This document shows, piece after piece, positions 59,901 through 64,000 of a stretch of 64,000 nt of DNA. This DNA is from Lagopus muta (lineage: Eukaryota; Chordata; Aves; Galliformes; Phasianidae): assembly GCF_023343835.1 (NCBI RefSeq), contig NC_064437.1:48489972-48553971 (forward strand), written 5' to 3'. Under the pieces are notes generated by a model, which saw only the letters and a program-made list of their open reading frames with translations, had not been told where the DNA came from and searched no databases. Every line of letters starts with the position of its first letter. The stretch's first letter is position 1. The position numbers and the translations under genes are program-made.

Positions 59901-62173
59901 AATAGAACTTGGCAAAAAACATCCAAGTAACTGAGTTAAAATATCATTTAAAAAAACATGACAAAATGTCTAAGATTTATCTGTTTACTTAGAAAGGAAA
60001 GTCTGCATTAACTATGGAAACATTTGGATAGAGTGTTCCTGCAAATATAGGTATATATGTGTTTTTAAAGTTGGCTATTGATCCACTCTTTTCAGTCTAG
60101 GTAGGAAAAACAGAGACTATTAAAATCTCCATAGGTGAAGACTTTGGAACCGTGATGTAAATGTTTTGGTATTTTTACATTTTAAAAATTATATATTAAA
60201 GCTAGATGACTACTTAATTCTTATGCATGTGACCTTTACTTCGGGAATGTGGAACAAAGTTTAGAAGTGTTGAGCTGGTAACTTATATACTACTTTGTAT
60301 AGCTGGAGTACCCAAAGATTCAAGTCTTACAGGCCATATTTACAACAGTTAAGACATTTATTTTTTCGAAAATTAAAGGTCTTAAAATTATCAGCTTGCC
60401 TTATCCTTTGATCTCCCCCATTTCTATAGTGTTGTTTTCAAATACAACTAGAATATGCTAGGAAATTAGTGTGTTTTAGAAACAGATAGCCAGCTTGATC
60501 TTTAGACTCAATTTAGATTACCTGGTTTTGTGTAATGTTGGCCAGCCAACCAGTCAGAATGCCTGCCTGACTAATCTGTGCCCAAACAAACGCATTGGAA
60601 ATACTGCGATAGCCAGTTGGTACTGACCAATGTCAGGTCTAGCAGATCAAGTACGCTGCAGCACAAATGTGGCAGTACTTGCCCTGAGAAGAGCCTGATT
60701 CCAGAAACAATGCAGCTGCAAATATGACAAGTGGAGACAGAGATACGGCTTAGTTATCTGGGCTGTTACTGTGCAAAGACAGTTTACTTTTGCTGCCCTC
60801 CAAGAAACGGGATCACTGGGAATTCAGCTTCAGAATGAGTCAAACTTGGCATCACTCTGAACTAGAGCTCTCTAAAGTCATGACTGGGCAACCTTGCACC
60901 ACATCTCTATATATTATATATTATATATTATATATTATATATTATATATTATATATTATATATTATATATTATATATTATATATTATATATTATATATTA
61001 TATATTATATATTATATATTATATATTATATATTATATATCATATATTATATATTATATACTATATACTATATACTATATACTATATATTATATATTATA
61101 TATTATATATTATATATTATATATTATATATTATATATTATATATTATATATTATATATTATATATTATATATTATATATTATATATTATATATTATATA
61201 TTATATATTATATATTATATATTATATATTATATATATATTTATATTTATATGTTGGGTTTTTTTTTAAATAAGATCTGGAGTGTAGGGTTGTCTTAGCG
61301 TCTGACATGGAGTTAATAAGCTGTGATGGACCTGAGCTGGATTTATCCAGGTAGGTATTTCTGTGTTGCAATCCTTTCCATGTTCCTAGTTCCTGTATTG
61401 TATGGCTAGATCAAAGAATCATAGAATTATAGCAGTTGGAAAGGATCGCTGGACACCATGTAGTTTACACTAGATATTTGAGAACTGATTCTTCAGTTGG
61501 CCTGACATAGTGGTCCAGTCCATTAAAATTTGGTTGTCAATAAAAGTTCACCCCTCCAGCTATAGCAGAAGTTACATATCACTTAAAAGTTTTTTACTGA
61601 GAGATGGAGGAGCTATGTGAACTTACTCATCCTCCTCCTCTCTCAGTTCTTGAAGGACATGATTCTAGCTGGCACTGCACTTTCTGTGCGTATGTTATTC
61701 AGACATTAGGAAGAACAATTCTGTCCTGTTCTGCCATCTATAGCTCTACTTTAATTTATTTCTGACGTGTAATTTAGAAAAAAGTGGCGGCGTGAAGACT
61801 TGCATGTTGGCACAGCAGTTTGCATGCAAACATAGCTGCACTGAAAGGTTTCTCATCTGTATTAGAAATATGATATTATTGCCATTAGTAACTTTTGTCT
61901 CAAAAAACAAACAAACAAACAAAAAACATGAACATACAAACAAAAACAAAACAAAACAAAACAAAATGAACAATCCCCTCAAAGCAATCATTTAAATACC
62001 AAAATAGCTTAAGAATGAGTTTCTAACAGTAAGATACTTTTCATCTCACCTTTGTGAAGGTCCTCCACAAGCTGCAATGTGGACAGGTACAAGAGTGCCC
62101 ATATATCTTCCTCCTCCAAAGGGCTTCCTTTGGCCCACAGGACCTCTGCCAGTGTTGCACAGGAGCTGCTCAT
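5831..62173 (-). CDS. FRMPD2: Composite FRMPD2-PTPN20 gene: KIND-FERM-6xPDZ-tyrosine phosphatase (whole locus, 45 coding exons)
   Basis: I assembled 45 exons on the minus strand from splice signals, reading frame and family similarity. Every junction is phase compatible and the lengths sum to 6717 nt (2238 residues plus stop). Domains in order are KIND 1-178, FERM about 344-660, PDZ1-PDZ6, and a classical PTP domain with catalytic Cys2169, Arg2175 and WPD Asp2139. The family is PTPN13-like non-receptor phosphatases: submembranous scaffolds that dephosphorylate phosphotyrosine proteins. Exons 1-27 match mammalian FRMPD2 best and exons 39-45 match PTPN20, so this looks like the undivided ancestor of two genes that are separate in human. 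PTPN13 itself has about 2485 residues and five PDZ domains. Two junctions need GC-AG introns (exon 3 and exon 21 donors). The start codon is chosen by alignment to the KIND start and the 5' UTR is not resolved. Two adjacent annotated genes, as in mammals, is the alternative; the continuous phase argues against it. Confidence 0.85.
6762..6824 (-). CDS. PTPN20: Exon 44: PTP Q-loop (residues 2195-2215)
   Basis: A 63-nt exon: acceptor ctcttctaatag, donor AAG|gtaagt. Reads [20 protein letters not shown] then K. The REQR-x-GM-x-Q block holds the Q-loop glutamine needed for hydrolysis of the cysteinyl-phosphate intermediate. Confidence 0.92.
7119..7334 (-). CDS. PTPN20: Exon 43: PTP catalytic exon with WPD loop and Cys signature (residues 2123-2194)
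   Basis: Acceptor cttttttccag, donor TAT|gtaagt. Reads [10 protein letters not shown] (general acid Asp2139) and [16 protein letters not shown] (nucleophile Cys2169, Arg2175; the Cys codon is at 7194-7196). The HCxxGxxRS signature is complete, so the domain is predicted to be catalytically active. The residue before HC is Ala, where most PTPs carry Val, Ile or Thr. Confidence 0.95.
8579..8913 (-). CDS. PTPN20: Exon 42: PTP core (residues 2011-2122)
   Basis: Acceptor gtttctgtccag, donor CAG|gtaagt. With the previous T it restores PYDKTRV. Contains [30 protein letters not shown] and the E-loop region [19 protein letters not shown]. All conserved PTP blocks are intact, with no stop or frameshift. 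Confidence 0.93.
9541..9631 (-). CDS. PTPN20: Exon 41: PTP phosphotyrosine-recognition loop (residues 1981-2010)
   Basis: Acceptor tttttgatacag, donor CCAT|gtaagt. Reads [20 protein letters not shown] then [10 protein letters not shown]. The KNRY motif (2002-2005) sets the depth of the pocket that selects phosphotyrosine in classical PTPs. Confidence 0.92.
9632..11237. other. Intron 40, nothing recognised
   Basis: A 1.6-kb AT-rich intron inside the phosphatase region. No exon or repeat is recognised; the minus-strand frame at 10842-11180 only abuts exon 40 and has no similarity. Confidence 0.55.
11238..11386 (-). CDS. PTPN20: Exon 40: start of PTP domain (residues 1931-1980)
   Basis: Acceptor with a 12-T run ending tatgtgtag, donor ATG|gtaaag. 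Reads [20 protein letters not shown] and ends NQEVLKEFM. It aligns with PTPN20, where a VSE-x-EL peptide and QEFMALE occupy the same places. Confidence 0.9.
12727..12842 (-). CDS. PTPN20: Exon 39: acidic linker before phosphatase (residues 1892-1930)
   Basis: Acceptor atgctgttttacag, donor AGAA|gtaacc (phase 1). Encodes [20 protein letters not shown] and [18 protein letters not shown] similar acidic stretch precedes the phosphatase domain in mammalian PTPN20. The open frame extends beyond both splice sites, so the exon is shorter than the ORF. Confidence 0.82.
14361..14446 (-). CDS. PTPN20: Exon 38: linker (residues 1864-1891)
   Basis: Acceptor cttataactacag, donor GACGT|gtaagt (phase 2). 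The other two frames carry stops; the open one reads [20 protein letters not shown]. No domain. Confidence 0.74.
15951..15971 (+). repeat. Poly(T) run, about 21 nt
   Basis: An uninterrupted T run in intron 37, flanked by atatat. It may be an A-tail relic on the minus strand; no element body is seen. Confidence 0.8.
16560..16639 (-). CDS. PTPN20: Exon 37: linker (residues 1837-1863)
   Basis: A short exon with acceptor tctggtattcag and donor AAG|gtgaag. Only one of three frames is open ([20 protein letters not shown]), and that frame fits phase 1 entry and phase 0 exit. Confidence 0.74.
17844..18015 (-). CDS. PTPN20: Exon 36: PDZ6 second half and linker (residues 1780-1836)
   Basis: Acceptor tatttttcag, donor CCTG|gtaagc (phase 1). 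Reads [20 protein letters not shown] and VQLTVCR, closing PDZ6, then a Ser/Asn/Pro-rich linker. A weak gt inside the exon (AGC|gtagct) was not used because it breaks the phase with exon 37. Confidence 0.85.
18220..18381 (-). CDS. PTPN20: Exon 35: PDZ6 first half (residues 1726-1779)
   Basis: Acceptor tgtattgtag, donor AAG|gtaggg, phase 0 both sides. Reads [20 protein letters not shown] (SLGF loop at 1740-1743) and [20 protein letters not shown]. This is a complete sixth PDZ with no counterpart in PTPN13, which ends its PDZ array at five. Confidence 0.88.
19922..19986 (-). CDS. PTPN20: Exon 34: linker before PDZ6 (residues 1704-1725)
   Basis: A 65-nt exon: acceptor ctttttcacag, donor AAG|gtaagg. 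Encodes [20 protein letters not shown] then K. Two stacked AGs at the acceptor; the upstream one is needed for phase. Confidence 0.78.
20401..20604 (-). CDS. PTPN20: Exon 33: PDZ5-PDZ6 linker (residues 1636-1703)
   Basis: Acceptor tgcctcatacag, donor CACG|gtaagg. Encodes an acidic, Cys-containing linker starting [16 protein letters not shown]. No domain is recognised. Confidence 0.8.
20978..21004 (+). repeat. (GTTTT)n simple repeat
   Basis: Five-base units gtttt followed by a T run, in intron 32. Short and unremarkable. Confidence 0.8.
21739..21776 (-). CDS. PTPN20: Exon 32: microexon after PDZ5 (residues 1623-1635)
   Basis: A 38-nt exon: acceptor ttctgcctccag, donor AATA|gtaagt. Encodes [12 protein letters not shown]. 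Recognised from its strong splice sites, the only open frame, and the phase 2 to phase 1 fit; the PVVP peptide also follows PDZ5 in PTPN13. Confidence 0.77.
22697..22907 (-). CDS. PTPN20: Exon 31: PDZ5 (residues 1553-1622)
   Basis: Acceptor gcattattctag, donor ACAAG|gtaaat (phase 2). Reads [20 protein letters not shown], then [19 protein letters not shown] and IKATR; the ending matches the KATR end of PTPN13 PDZ5. The usual hydrophobic GLGF loop is QLGL here. Confidence 0.9.
23955..24129 (-). CDS. PTPN20: Exon 30: PDZ4 second half and PDZ5 start (residues 1495-1552)
   Basis: Acceptor ttttcatttag, donor CTAG|gtgtgt. Reads [20 protein letters not shown] and LHLVVGR (end of PDZ4), then [12 protein letters not shown], the first strand of PDZ5. 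The two PDZ domains are separated by only about 15 residues, like the PDZ4-PDZ5 tandem of PTPN13. Confidence 0.89.
24749..24907 (-). CDS. PTPN20: Exon 29: PDZ4 first half (residues 1442-1494)
   Basis: Acceptor tttaatag, donor ATG|gtacag. Reads [20 protein letters not shown] with GYGF as the carboxylate loop, then [17 protein letters not shown]. It corresponds to PTPN13 PDZ4, a domain missing from human FRMPD2 and PTPN20. Confidence 0.89.
25803..26148 (-). CDS. PTPN20: Exon 28: acidic linker before PDZ4 (residues 1326-1441)
   Basis: Acceptor agattttccag; donor taken as AGG|gtacgt because it gives phase 0 into exon 29. A second donor 29 nt downstream (AACAG|gtagat) would shift the frame. Encodes a Ser/Thr-rich stretch and an acidic run ([18 protein letters not shown]). 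No domain. The gene symbol is only positional, since mammalian PTPN20 lacks this part. Confidence 0.77.
26149..28616. other. Intron 27 (FRMPD2-like to PTPN20-like boundary)
   Basis: A 2.5-kb intron between the last FRMPD2-like exon and the PDZ4 lead-in. No terminal exon resembling the mammalian FRMPD2 C terminus and no promoter for a separate downstream gene were found. A TATAAAAGG sits at about 28079 on the plus strand, the wrong strand for the gene. Confidence 0.5.
28617..28981 (-). CDS. FRMPD2: Exon 27: acidic linker, last FRMPD2-like exon (residues 1205-1325)
   Basis: Acceptor with a T run ending tttttatag, donor GAAAA|gtaagc (phase 2). Acidic, with runs of Glu and Asp, and ends [15 protein letters not shown]. 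That NCYS-x-C segment resembles the region close to the C terminus of mammalian FRMPD2, so this exon marks where the mammalian gene stops and this one continues. An internal ATG near 28951 is not needed. Confidence 0.85.
29805..29903 (-). CDS. FRMPD2: Exon 26: end of PDZ3 (residues 1172-1204)
   Basis: Acceptor tttttcccgattag, donor CTG|gtaagt, phase 0 both sides. Reads [20 protein letters not shown] and [13 protein letters not shown]; the LCRPP-x-G-x-LPE peptide is a PTPN13/FRMPD2 hallmark. Confidence 0.9.
30463..30677 (-). CDS. FRMPD2: Exon 25: PDZ3 (residues 1100-1171)
   Basis: Acceptor ctctgaacag, donor CAG|gtacaa. Encodes [19 protein letters not shown] with the GLGF loop at 1113-1116, [19 protein letters not shown] and [13 protein letters not shown]. 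It is the FRMPD2/PTPN13 PDZ3. Confidence 0.92.
31718..31865 (-). CDS. FRMPD2: Exon 24: end of PDZ2 and PDZ3 lead-in (residues 1051-1099)
   Basis: Acceptor cattttttag, donor GATG|gtaaga. Starts VAKLVLERG, the last PDZ2 strand, then a Cys/Ser-containing linker, then YCFLTD, which together with exon 25 recreates the [13 protein letters not shown] peptide of PTPN13. Confidence 0.87.
32011..32096 (-). CDS. FRMPD2: Exon 23: PDZ2 helix B (residues 1022-1050)
   Basis: Acceptor tttccctcag, donor CAG|gtttgt (weak at +3). Reads [20 protein letters not shown] then VENLKKSGQ. His1038 at helix B position 1 marks a class I PDZ (Ser/Thr-x-hydrophobic C termini), as in PTPN13 PDZ2. Confidence 0.9.
32564..32657 (-). 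CDS. FRMPD2: Exon 22: PDZ2 core (residues 991-1021)
   Basis: Acceptor tatgctttgcag, donor ATAG|gtaaaa. Reads [20 protein letters not shown], close to the PTPN13 PDZ2 core. A second, upstream acceptor (ttttatcag, border 32710) is in frame if the exon 21 gt donor is used. Confidence 0.85.
33891..33995 (-). CDS. FRMPD2: Exon 21: start of PDZ2 (residues 956-990)
   Basis: Acceptor ttttgagacag. Encodes a linker then [18 protein letters not shown], the first two PDZ strands. The PTPN13 and FRMPD2 pattern (SVT followed by GG) places the 3' border at ACT|gcaagt, a GC donor. A gt donor 4 nt further on is possible but needs a different acceptor in exon 22 and inserts 19 residues. Confidence 0.82.
34046..34070 (+). 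repeat. (AAAT)n followed by a G run
   Basis: Four aaat units followed by nine Gs, in intron 20. Simple-sequence DNA. Confidence 0.7.
34579..34814 (-). CDS. FRMPD2: Exon 20: PDZ1-PDZ2 linker (residues 877-955)
   Basis: Acceptor atggttttgcag, donor GAG|gtagct. A 78-codon open frame, acidic and Ser-rich, with [16 protein letters not shown] in the middle. No domain is recognised; the frame was set by phase with exons 19 and 21. Confidence 0.82.
35323..35439 (-). CDS. FRMPD2: Exon 19: end of PDZ1 (residues 838-876)
   Basis: Acceptor tctttttaag, donor AAAG|gtataa. Reads [20 protein letters not shown] and VELIISQPK. The first helix-B position is Phe, as in mammalian FRMPD2, where PTPN13 has His, so PDZ1 is probably not a class I binder (inference). 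Confidence 0.9.
35554..35661 (-). CDS. FRMPD2: Exon 18: PDZ1 core (residues 802-837)
   Basis: Acceptor cgtttttgcag, donor CCAG|gtcatt (weak at +3). Encodes [20 protein letters not shown] then [15 protein letters not shown], a PDZ core almost identical in pattern to PTPN13 PDZ1. Confidence 0.88.
36660..36758 (-). CDS. FRMPD2: Exon 17: start of PDZ1 (residues 769-801)
   Basis: Acceptor gtttctgcag, donor TTTG|gtaagt. Reads [17 protein letters not shown], the first PDZ strand, and ends inside the GFGF carboxylate-binding loop completed by exon 18. Confidence 0.87.
37764..37867 (-). CDS. FRMPD2: Exon 16: linker (residues 734-768)
   Basis: Acceptor tgccatgcag, donor AGTG|gtgagt. Encodes [20 protein letters not shown] then [14 protein letters not shown]; no domain is recognised. 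Phase 2 in, phase 1 out, matching both neighbours. Confidence 0.78.
38512..39026 (-). mobile_element. CR1 LINE, 5'-truncated, same orientation as the gene (intron 15)
   Basis: On the minus strand this ends in the CR1 terminal octamers (read as cacagaatcacagaat on the plus strand) and encodes a remnant of the CR1 ORF2 C terminus, with [14 protein letters not shown] and [20 protein letters not shown]. About 515 bp, 5'-truncated as is usual for CR1. Confidence 0.88.
39289..39499 (-). CDS. FRMPD2: Exon 15: FERM-PDZ1 linker (residues 664-733)
   Basis: Acceptor with a C/T-rich tract ending ctcattcag, donor GCAG|gtaggt (phase 2). Contains [14 protein letters not shown], a motif kept after the FERM domain in both PTPN13 and FRMPD2, and many Ser/Asn residues. 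Confidence 0.85.
39500..41961. other. Intron 14, nothing recognised
   Basis: A 2.5-kb intron with no identifiable element or extra exon. Confidence 0.55.
41962..42118 (-). CDS. FRMPD2: Exon 14: end of FERM F3 (residues 612-663)
   Basis: Acceptor ttccttcag, donor CAG|gtgagc. Encodes [20 protein letters not shown] and then [17 protein letters not shown], the C-terminal F3 helix shared with FRMPD2 and PTPN13. Confidence 0.9.
42984..43169 (-). CDS. FRMPD2: Exon 13: FERM F3 (PH-like) lobe (residues 550-611)
   Basis: Acceptor ttctctgttag, donor CAT|gtgagt. Reads [20 protein letters not shown] and [13 protein letters not shown], then [12 protein letters not shown]: the F3 lobe with its L-G-x-x-x-x-G-I strand. 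Confidence 0.9.
43170..45090. other. Intron 12, nothing recognised
   Basis: AT-rich intron of 1.9 kb. A plus-strand open frame near 44045-44314 has no similarity I recognise and no splice or start context. Confidence 0.6.
45091..45243 (-). CDS. FRMPD2: Exon 12: FERM F2 lobe, second half (residues 499-549)
   Basis: Acceptor with a long T/C tract ending cctaaag, donor AAG|gtaatt. Reads [20 protein letters not shown]; the [11 protein letters not shown] block is conserved in PTPN13 and FRMPD2. Phase 0 both sides. Confidence 0.9.
46111..46249 (-). CDS. FRMPD2: Exon 11: FERM F2 lobe (residues 452-498)
   Basis: Acceptor gtgttccag, donor CAG|gtgtgg. Reads [20 protein letters not shown], the highly conserved FERM F2 motif (T-x-x-x-FYLQ-x-R-x-DI), then a helix ending ELGNYASQ. 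Confidence 0.91.
46346..46496 (-). CDS. FRMPD2: Exon 10: FERM F1/F2 (residues 402-451)
   Basis: Acceptor ctcatttcag, donor CCA|gtaagt (phase 2). Encodes [20 protein letters not shown] and [12 protein letters not shown], the signature segment that closes F1 and opens F2 in FERM proteins. Reading upstream of the acceptor is open but intronic. Confidence 0.9.
47130..47304 (-). CDS. FRMPD2: Exon 9: FERM F1 lobe (residues 344-401)
   Basis: Acceptor tatgttcttag, donor AAAG|gtactg. Starts [20 protein letters not shown], the ubiquitin-like F1 strand of FERM, and continues to [12 protein letters not shown] domains bind phosphoinositides and membrane-protein tails. Confidence 0.9.
48029..48100 (-). 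CDS. FRMPD2: Exon 8: linker leading into FERM (residues 320-343)
   Basis: A 24-codon exon with acceptor ccccttacag and donor GTG|gtaagt. Encodes [20 protein letters not shown], strongly similar to the peptide just before the FERM domain in FRMPD2. Too short for ORF calling; supported by the match and by the phase. Confidence 0.83.
48500..48663 (-). CDS. FRMPD2: Exon 7: linker before FERM (residues 265-319)
   Basis: Acceptor tttgaaggtcag, donor CGT|gtaagc. The frame was chosen because it is the only one open throughout and it satisfies phase 1 entry and phase 0 exit. The product is Ser/Thr-rich and ends in a basic run ([12 protein letters not shown]). An alternative acceptor 5 nt upstream is out of phase. 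Confidence 0.72.
48664..54646. other. Intron 6 (6.0 kb, largest), nothing recognised
   Basis: The largest intron. I found no repeat with a clear family, no RNA gene, and no phase-compatible extra exon. Plus-strand frames at 49432-49713 and 52961-53260 look like chance. Confidence 0.55.
54647..54778 (-). CDS. FRMPD2: Exon 6: serine/tyrosine-rich linker (residues 221-264)
   Basis: Acceptor tttctatttccag, donor AGAG|gtaaga, phase 1 in and 1 out. Encodes a low-complexity stretch with [18 protein letters not shown]; several Ser/Tyr residues could be phosphosites (inference). Followed by a 6-kb intron. Confidence 0.8.
55218..55653 (+). mobile_element. CR1 LINE, 5'-truncated, opposite orientation to the gene (intron 5)
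   Basis: The plus strand shows 'GGTCTGTTCAGCCTGGA', an ORF2 remnant ([29 protein letters not shown]) and the GGTTGGACTTGATGACCTCC block, then a long octamer tail at 55590-55653. The reading frame is broken before the end. Confidence 0.9.
55590..55653 (+). repeat. Expanded CR1 3' octamer tail, 8 copies
   Basis: Eight consecutive 8-bp units, ATTCTATG alternating with ACTCTATG in the middle and ATTCTACG last. Ordinary CR1 copies carry two to four. The alternation gives a 16-bp higher-order unit repeated three times. Confidence 0.93.
56962..57088 (-). CDS. FRMPD2: Exon 5: KIND-FERM linker (residues 179-220)
   Basis: Acceptor cgttttctag, donor CAAG|gtaaag (phase 1). Starts [20 protein letters not shown] and contains a basic stretch RKRLHEK, which also has a counterpart in the FRMPD2 linker. 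No domain is recognised. Confidence 0.8.
57887..58072 (-). CDS. FRMPD2: Exon 4: KIND domain, part 4 (residues 117-178)
   Basis: Encodes [20 protein letters not shown] and the C-terminal KIND helices ending FVLESVSE. Donor GAG|gtaggt, phase 0. Acceptor taken as ttgactcag; a second in-frame acceptor 9 nt downstream (tccctccag) would remove three residues. Confidence 0.87.
59076..59141 (-). CDS. FRMPD2: Exon 3: KIND domain, part 3 (residues 95-116)
   Basis: A short exon too small for ORF calling. Acceptor gttttgacag; encodes [20 protein letters not shown] followed by NQ, nearly the same as the [12 protein letters not shown] block of PTPN13 and FRMPD2. Alignment puts the 3' border after NQ, which would need a GC donor (CAG|gccagt). 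A gt donor 4 nt further (CCA|gtaata) breaks the phase with exon 4, and one at DYQ|gttcct would delete five conserved residues. The exon is secure; its 3' border is not. Confidence 0.78.
59325..59482 (-). CDS. FRMPD2: Exon 2: KIND domain, part 2 (residues 42-94)
   Basis: Acceptor tttttcag, donor AAAG|gtgagg. Reads [18 protein letters not shown] and a SAPELL motif, both hallmarks of KIND domains (a kinase-like fold without catalysis). Enters in phase 1 and leaves in phase 0. The reading frame stays open past the donor, so an unspliced reading looks longer than the true exon. Confidence 0.88.
60907..61250. repeat. (ATATATT)n minisatellite, about 345 bp
   Basis: About 47 near-perfect 7-bp units, with one block of ATATACT variants around 61060-61086 and a run of plain AT at the distal end. 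It lies in intron 1 of the gene. It reads as an open frame (period IYYILYI) only because 7 bp units contain no stop in two frames. Confidence 0.95.
61413..61475 (-). mobile_element. Short CR1 3' end fragment (intron 1)
   Basis: The plus strand reads 'AATCATAGAATTATAGCAGT' then TGGAAAGGATCGCTGGA, the reverse complement of a CR1 terminus. Only about 60 bp can be supported. Confidence 0.65.
61901..61966 (+). repeat. (AAAC)n/(AAAAC)n simple repeat
   Basis: A-rich run of caaa and caaaa units, in intron 1 just 3' of exon 1. The A-tail form suggests an old retroposon tail, but no element body is recognised. Confidence 0.85.
62050..62173 (-). CDS. FRMPD2: Exon 1: start codon and KIND domain, part 1 (residues 1-41)
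   Basis: Encodes [16 protein letters not shown]... then an [11 protein letters not shown] segment typical of the first KIND helices of FRMPD2 and PTPN13. Donor is AAAG|gtgaga, leaving phase 1. The ATG is chosen because it aligns with the start region of the family. An acceptor-like ttacag lies 5 nt upstream of it (exon border 62178), so this exon is probably spliced to a 5' UTR exon that I could not place, and a slightly longer N terminus is possible. Confidence 0.8.
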
Positions 62174-62178
62174 GCCTG

Positions 62179-64000
62179 CTGTAATAGGAAGCAGATCTGG
62201 ACCAGCTAGAGTAGACTGAAGTGCTTGTAGCAAGCCTTACTGGTTACAGCTGCGCCCTGCTCTCATGATAAGAAACCTTTTTTGAACTACTTTGTTCACA
62301 AAAGACAGGAATAATTTATCCATGTCTTCATCTCAGTAAGAGTAAATAAAGGAGTCTAAGTGACTTCCTCCTATTTCTCAGCCCTTTCACTCATCGTTTC
62401 ACAACATTATGTGGGGCAAATAATTTTTACTCTGGATATCCTTTATGTTCTGTTCAGGCTTTATGAGTGGTTCTCTGAGTGGGAGGGCATTGATTTTGCT
62501 GCTTAATTGGGTGCCCTTGTATATAAAAACACAACTGTGATAATCTTAGACAAAAAGAATGACAAAGCAAGAGATGCACTGTAATATAAAGGATCTATAA
62601 ACACAATTCAGAAATTATGTTTCATTCATTGCTCAGGTTGTAAAAGCTTGTAGACTTACTGGATTCATTGACTGAACATTTTCATGGTCTGACAGCTAGG
62701 ACTTGAAACTTGCAGTTCATTCTTACTAGCATACATATAAACATTCTTAATTTCAGTGAACCAAATTAAAAAGTAATTCCCTCTGCATGCTGCTGAATAG
62801 CAATGCAGTGGTTCTCAGAATGCTGTTTACTCCCTGACAGGTGCATGAGAATTGGTGTAGTGTGGGAGAATGTTGGTTCTCACCACCTCCATGTTTCTTC
62901 TCAGCTGCAATGAAGTATCATGCTATTTAGAGAAAGGCATCCTGTACTGAATCGTAATTTAATATATCTTACCAATTGGAAGAGTGTTTTTCCAATCTTA
63001 GGTAACTACCGTCTTCCTTTTGACTTGAACTGTCAAAGCTTTTTCTCCTCAGAATGTTTTACCATACTAAATATTGTCAAAGATTGTTCTTCGTAAATGG
63101 GCTTTATATTCCCATTTCACCCATTTCACATTTCAGTAATGTACTAATCTAGGCATAGCTACCCTAGGTTTACACATCTGTAAGGAAAACTTAATCCAGG
63201 GTTAGAATTCGCTAACAGTTTTTGTAATTAATTTTGGTTTTGCTGTTGCTATCCTGTAACAGTGATCTACATTGTATACTGTATAAATAGAGGCTTAATG
63301 AGAGAAGTAGGAAGTGATCCATCTATTGCTTTGTGATGCTGTCATTTTCTATAGGCCACTGAGTGATGACACTTGAGCCCAGAATGCTGTTGTTATGTTA
63401 TAGGATTGCAAGTGCTACTGTGAAAATATCTTCACTCAAAGCATGAAAACACATCTTTCCTCCAGCATTTCTTCACCCTCAGGACACAGCCCACTTACTG
63501 TTCTCATTTGCTCTCTGCCTGCAAGTGAATTTACTGTATCTTACAGGTGATTTTTTTTTCTGTGTACAATTTATTATGCAGCTTTCAAGGGGTCACTGCA
63601 AGAGCATTGCAATGTTCTGCAGGACAAATATGTTGTTGATTAATAGACTTCTTAGACTTTGCTTCATGGGGTCTTGTCCTGGTTCACTAGCTTCCATTCA
63701 AGGAAGCACAACACTGCAAGAACTTTGCTGCAGTCACTGTGGGATTATGGGCCAACATTTTAAACAGAAACAGAGTTCTAATTTTAGCCTGTGTGCCTTC
63801 AAGAGATAGTAAAGCTTCTTAAAAACCCAACCTTAATTAGAAGAGACAGACAAAGCTTCTTAATCTAAGTCATCACCATCTCCCTTAATAATAAATTACT
63901 GTGATAGCATTTCACTTAACCCTGTGGTACTGGGACTAAGCAATCAGTTCACATCCCCAGAGCTAGAATCTGTGTGGCTCCTCCATATGAGTAATCCACC
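62179..64000. other. 5' flank / 5' UTR region, no exon placed
   Basis: No CpG island and no convincing minus-strand promoter. An acceptor-like ttacag at 62179-62184 suggests that a non-coding first exon lies here or beyond the window. A TATAAATAG at about 63282 is on the plus strand and has no associated gene. Confidence 0.5.

Noticed and set aside
60790..61298. Two overlapping plus-strand open frames of 134-159 codons made of IYYILYI repeats
   Set aside because: They are the stop-free reading of the (ATATATT)n array and not a gene.
63275..63295. TATAAATAG box in the 5' flank
   Set aside because: It is on the plus strand, opposite to the gene, with no downstream exon; AT-rich DNA gives such matches by chance.
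1..64000. CRISPR arrays, operons, phage or other prokaryotic systems
   Set aside because: No direct-repeat/spacer pattern and no dense ORFs with ribosome binding sites; splice structure and CR1 elements show vertebrate nuclear DNA.

Overview
The window is vertebrate nuclear DNA and almost certainly avian. It has long AT-rich introns, short exons with gt-ag borders, several 5'-truncated CR1 LINEs ending in the ATTCTATG-type octamer, and one solitary LTR of a bird ERVL-like family. There is no bacterial gene organisation. The species cannot be fixed from the sequence alone.

Nearly the whole window is one minus-strand gene. I traced 45 coding exons from a KIND-domain start at about 62173 down to a stop codon at 5831-5833. 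All 44 junctions are phase compatible. The summed coding length is 6717 nt, giving a predicted protein of 2238 residues. Domain order is KIND (1-178), linker, FERM (about 344-660), linker, PDZ1 (785-876), PDZ2 (973-1058), PDZ3 (1100-1195), acidic linker, PDZ4 (1443-1525), PDZ5 (1541-1623), linker, PDZ6 (1727-1809), acidic linker, and a classical protein tyrosine phosphatase domain (about 1933-2238) with an intact HCSAGIGRS signature and WPD loop. This is the architecture of PTPN13 (PTP-BL/PTP-BAS). However, the KIND/FERM/PDZ1-3 part reads as the orthologue of mammalian FRMPD2, and the phosphatase part reads as the orthologue of mammalian PTPN20. Those are two neighbouring but separate genes in human. 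The best reading is that this species keeps an undivided FRMPD2-PTPN20 gene, the sister of PTPN13, with one PDZ domain more than PTPN13.

Layout from high to low coordinates (5' to 3' of the gene): 62174-64000 is 5' flank with no recognised exon. 57887-62173 is KIND, and its first intron carries a roughly 345-bp (ATATATT)n array. 48500-57088 is linker exons, a 6-kb intron and a CR1. 41962-47304 is FERM. 28617-39499 is linker plus PDZ1-3 (the FRMPD2-like end), with a CR1 near 38.5-39.0 kb. 17844-26148 is PDZ4-6. 5831-16639 is linker and phosphatase. 1-5830 is 3' UTR and flank with an LTR and an old CR1; one strong orphan splice acceptor with a short ORF lies at 4354-4464.

The protein would act as a cytoplasmic or cortical scaffold phosphatase: KIND and FERM place it at membrane or actin sites, six PDZ domains gather C-terminal ligands, and the PTP domain dephosphorylates the bound or neighbouring proteins. 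Functional statements come from the families; the exon structure and motifs are read from the sequence.
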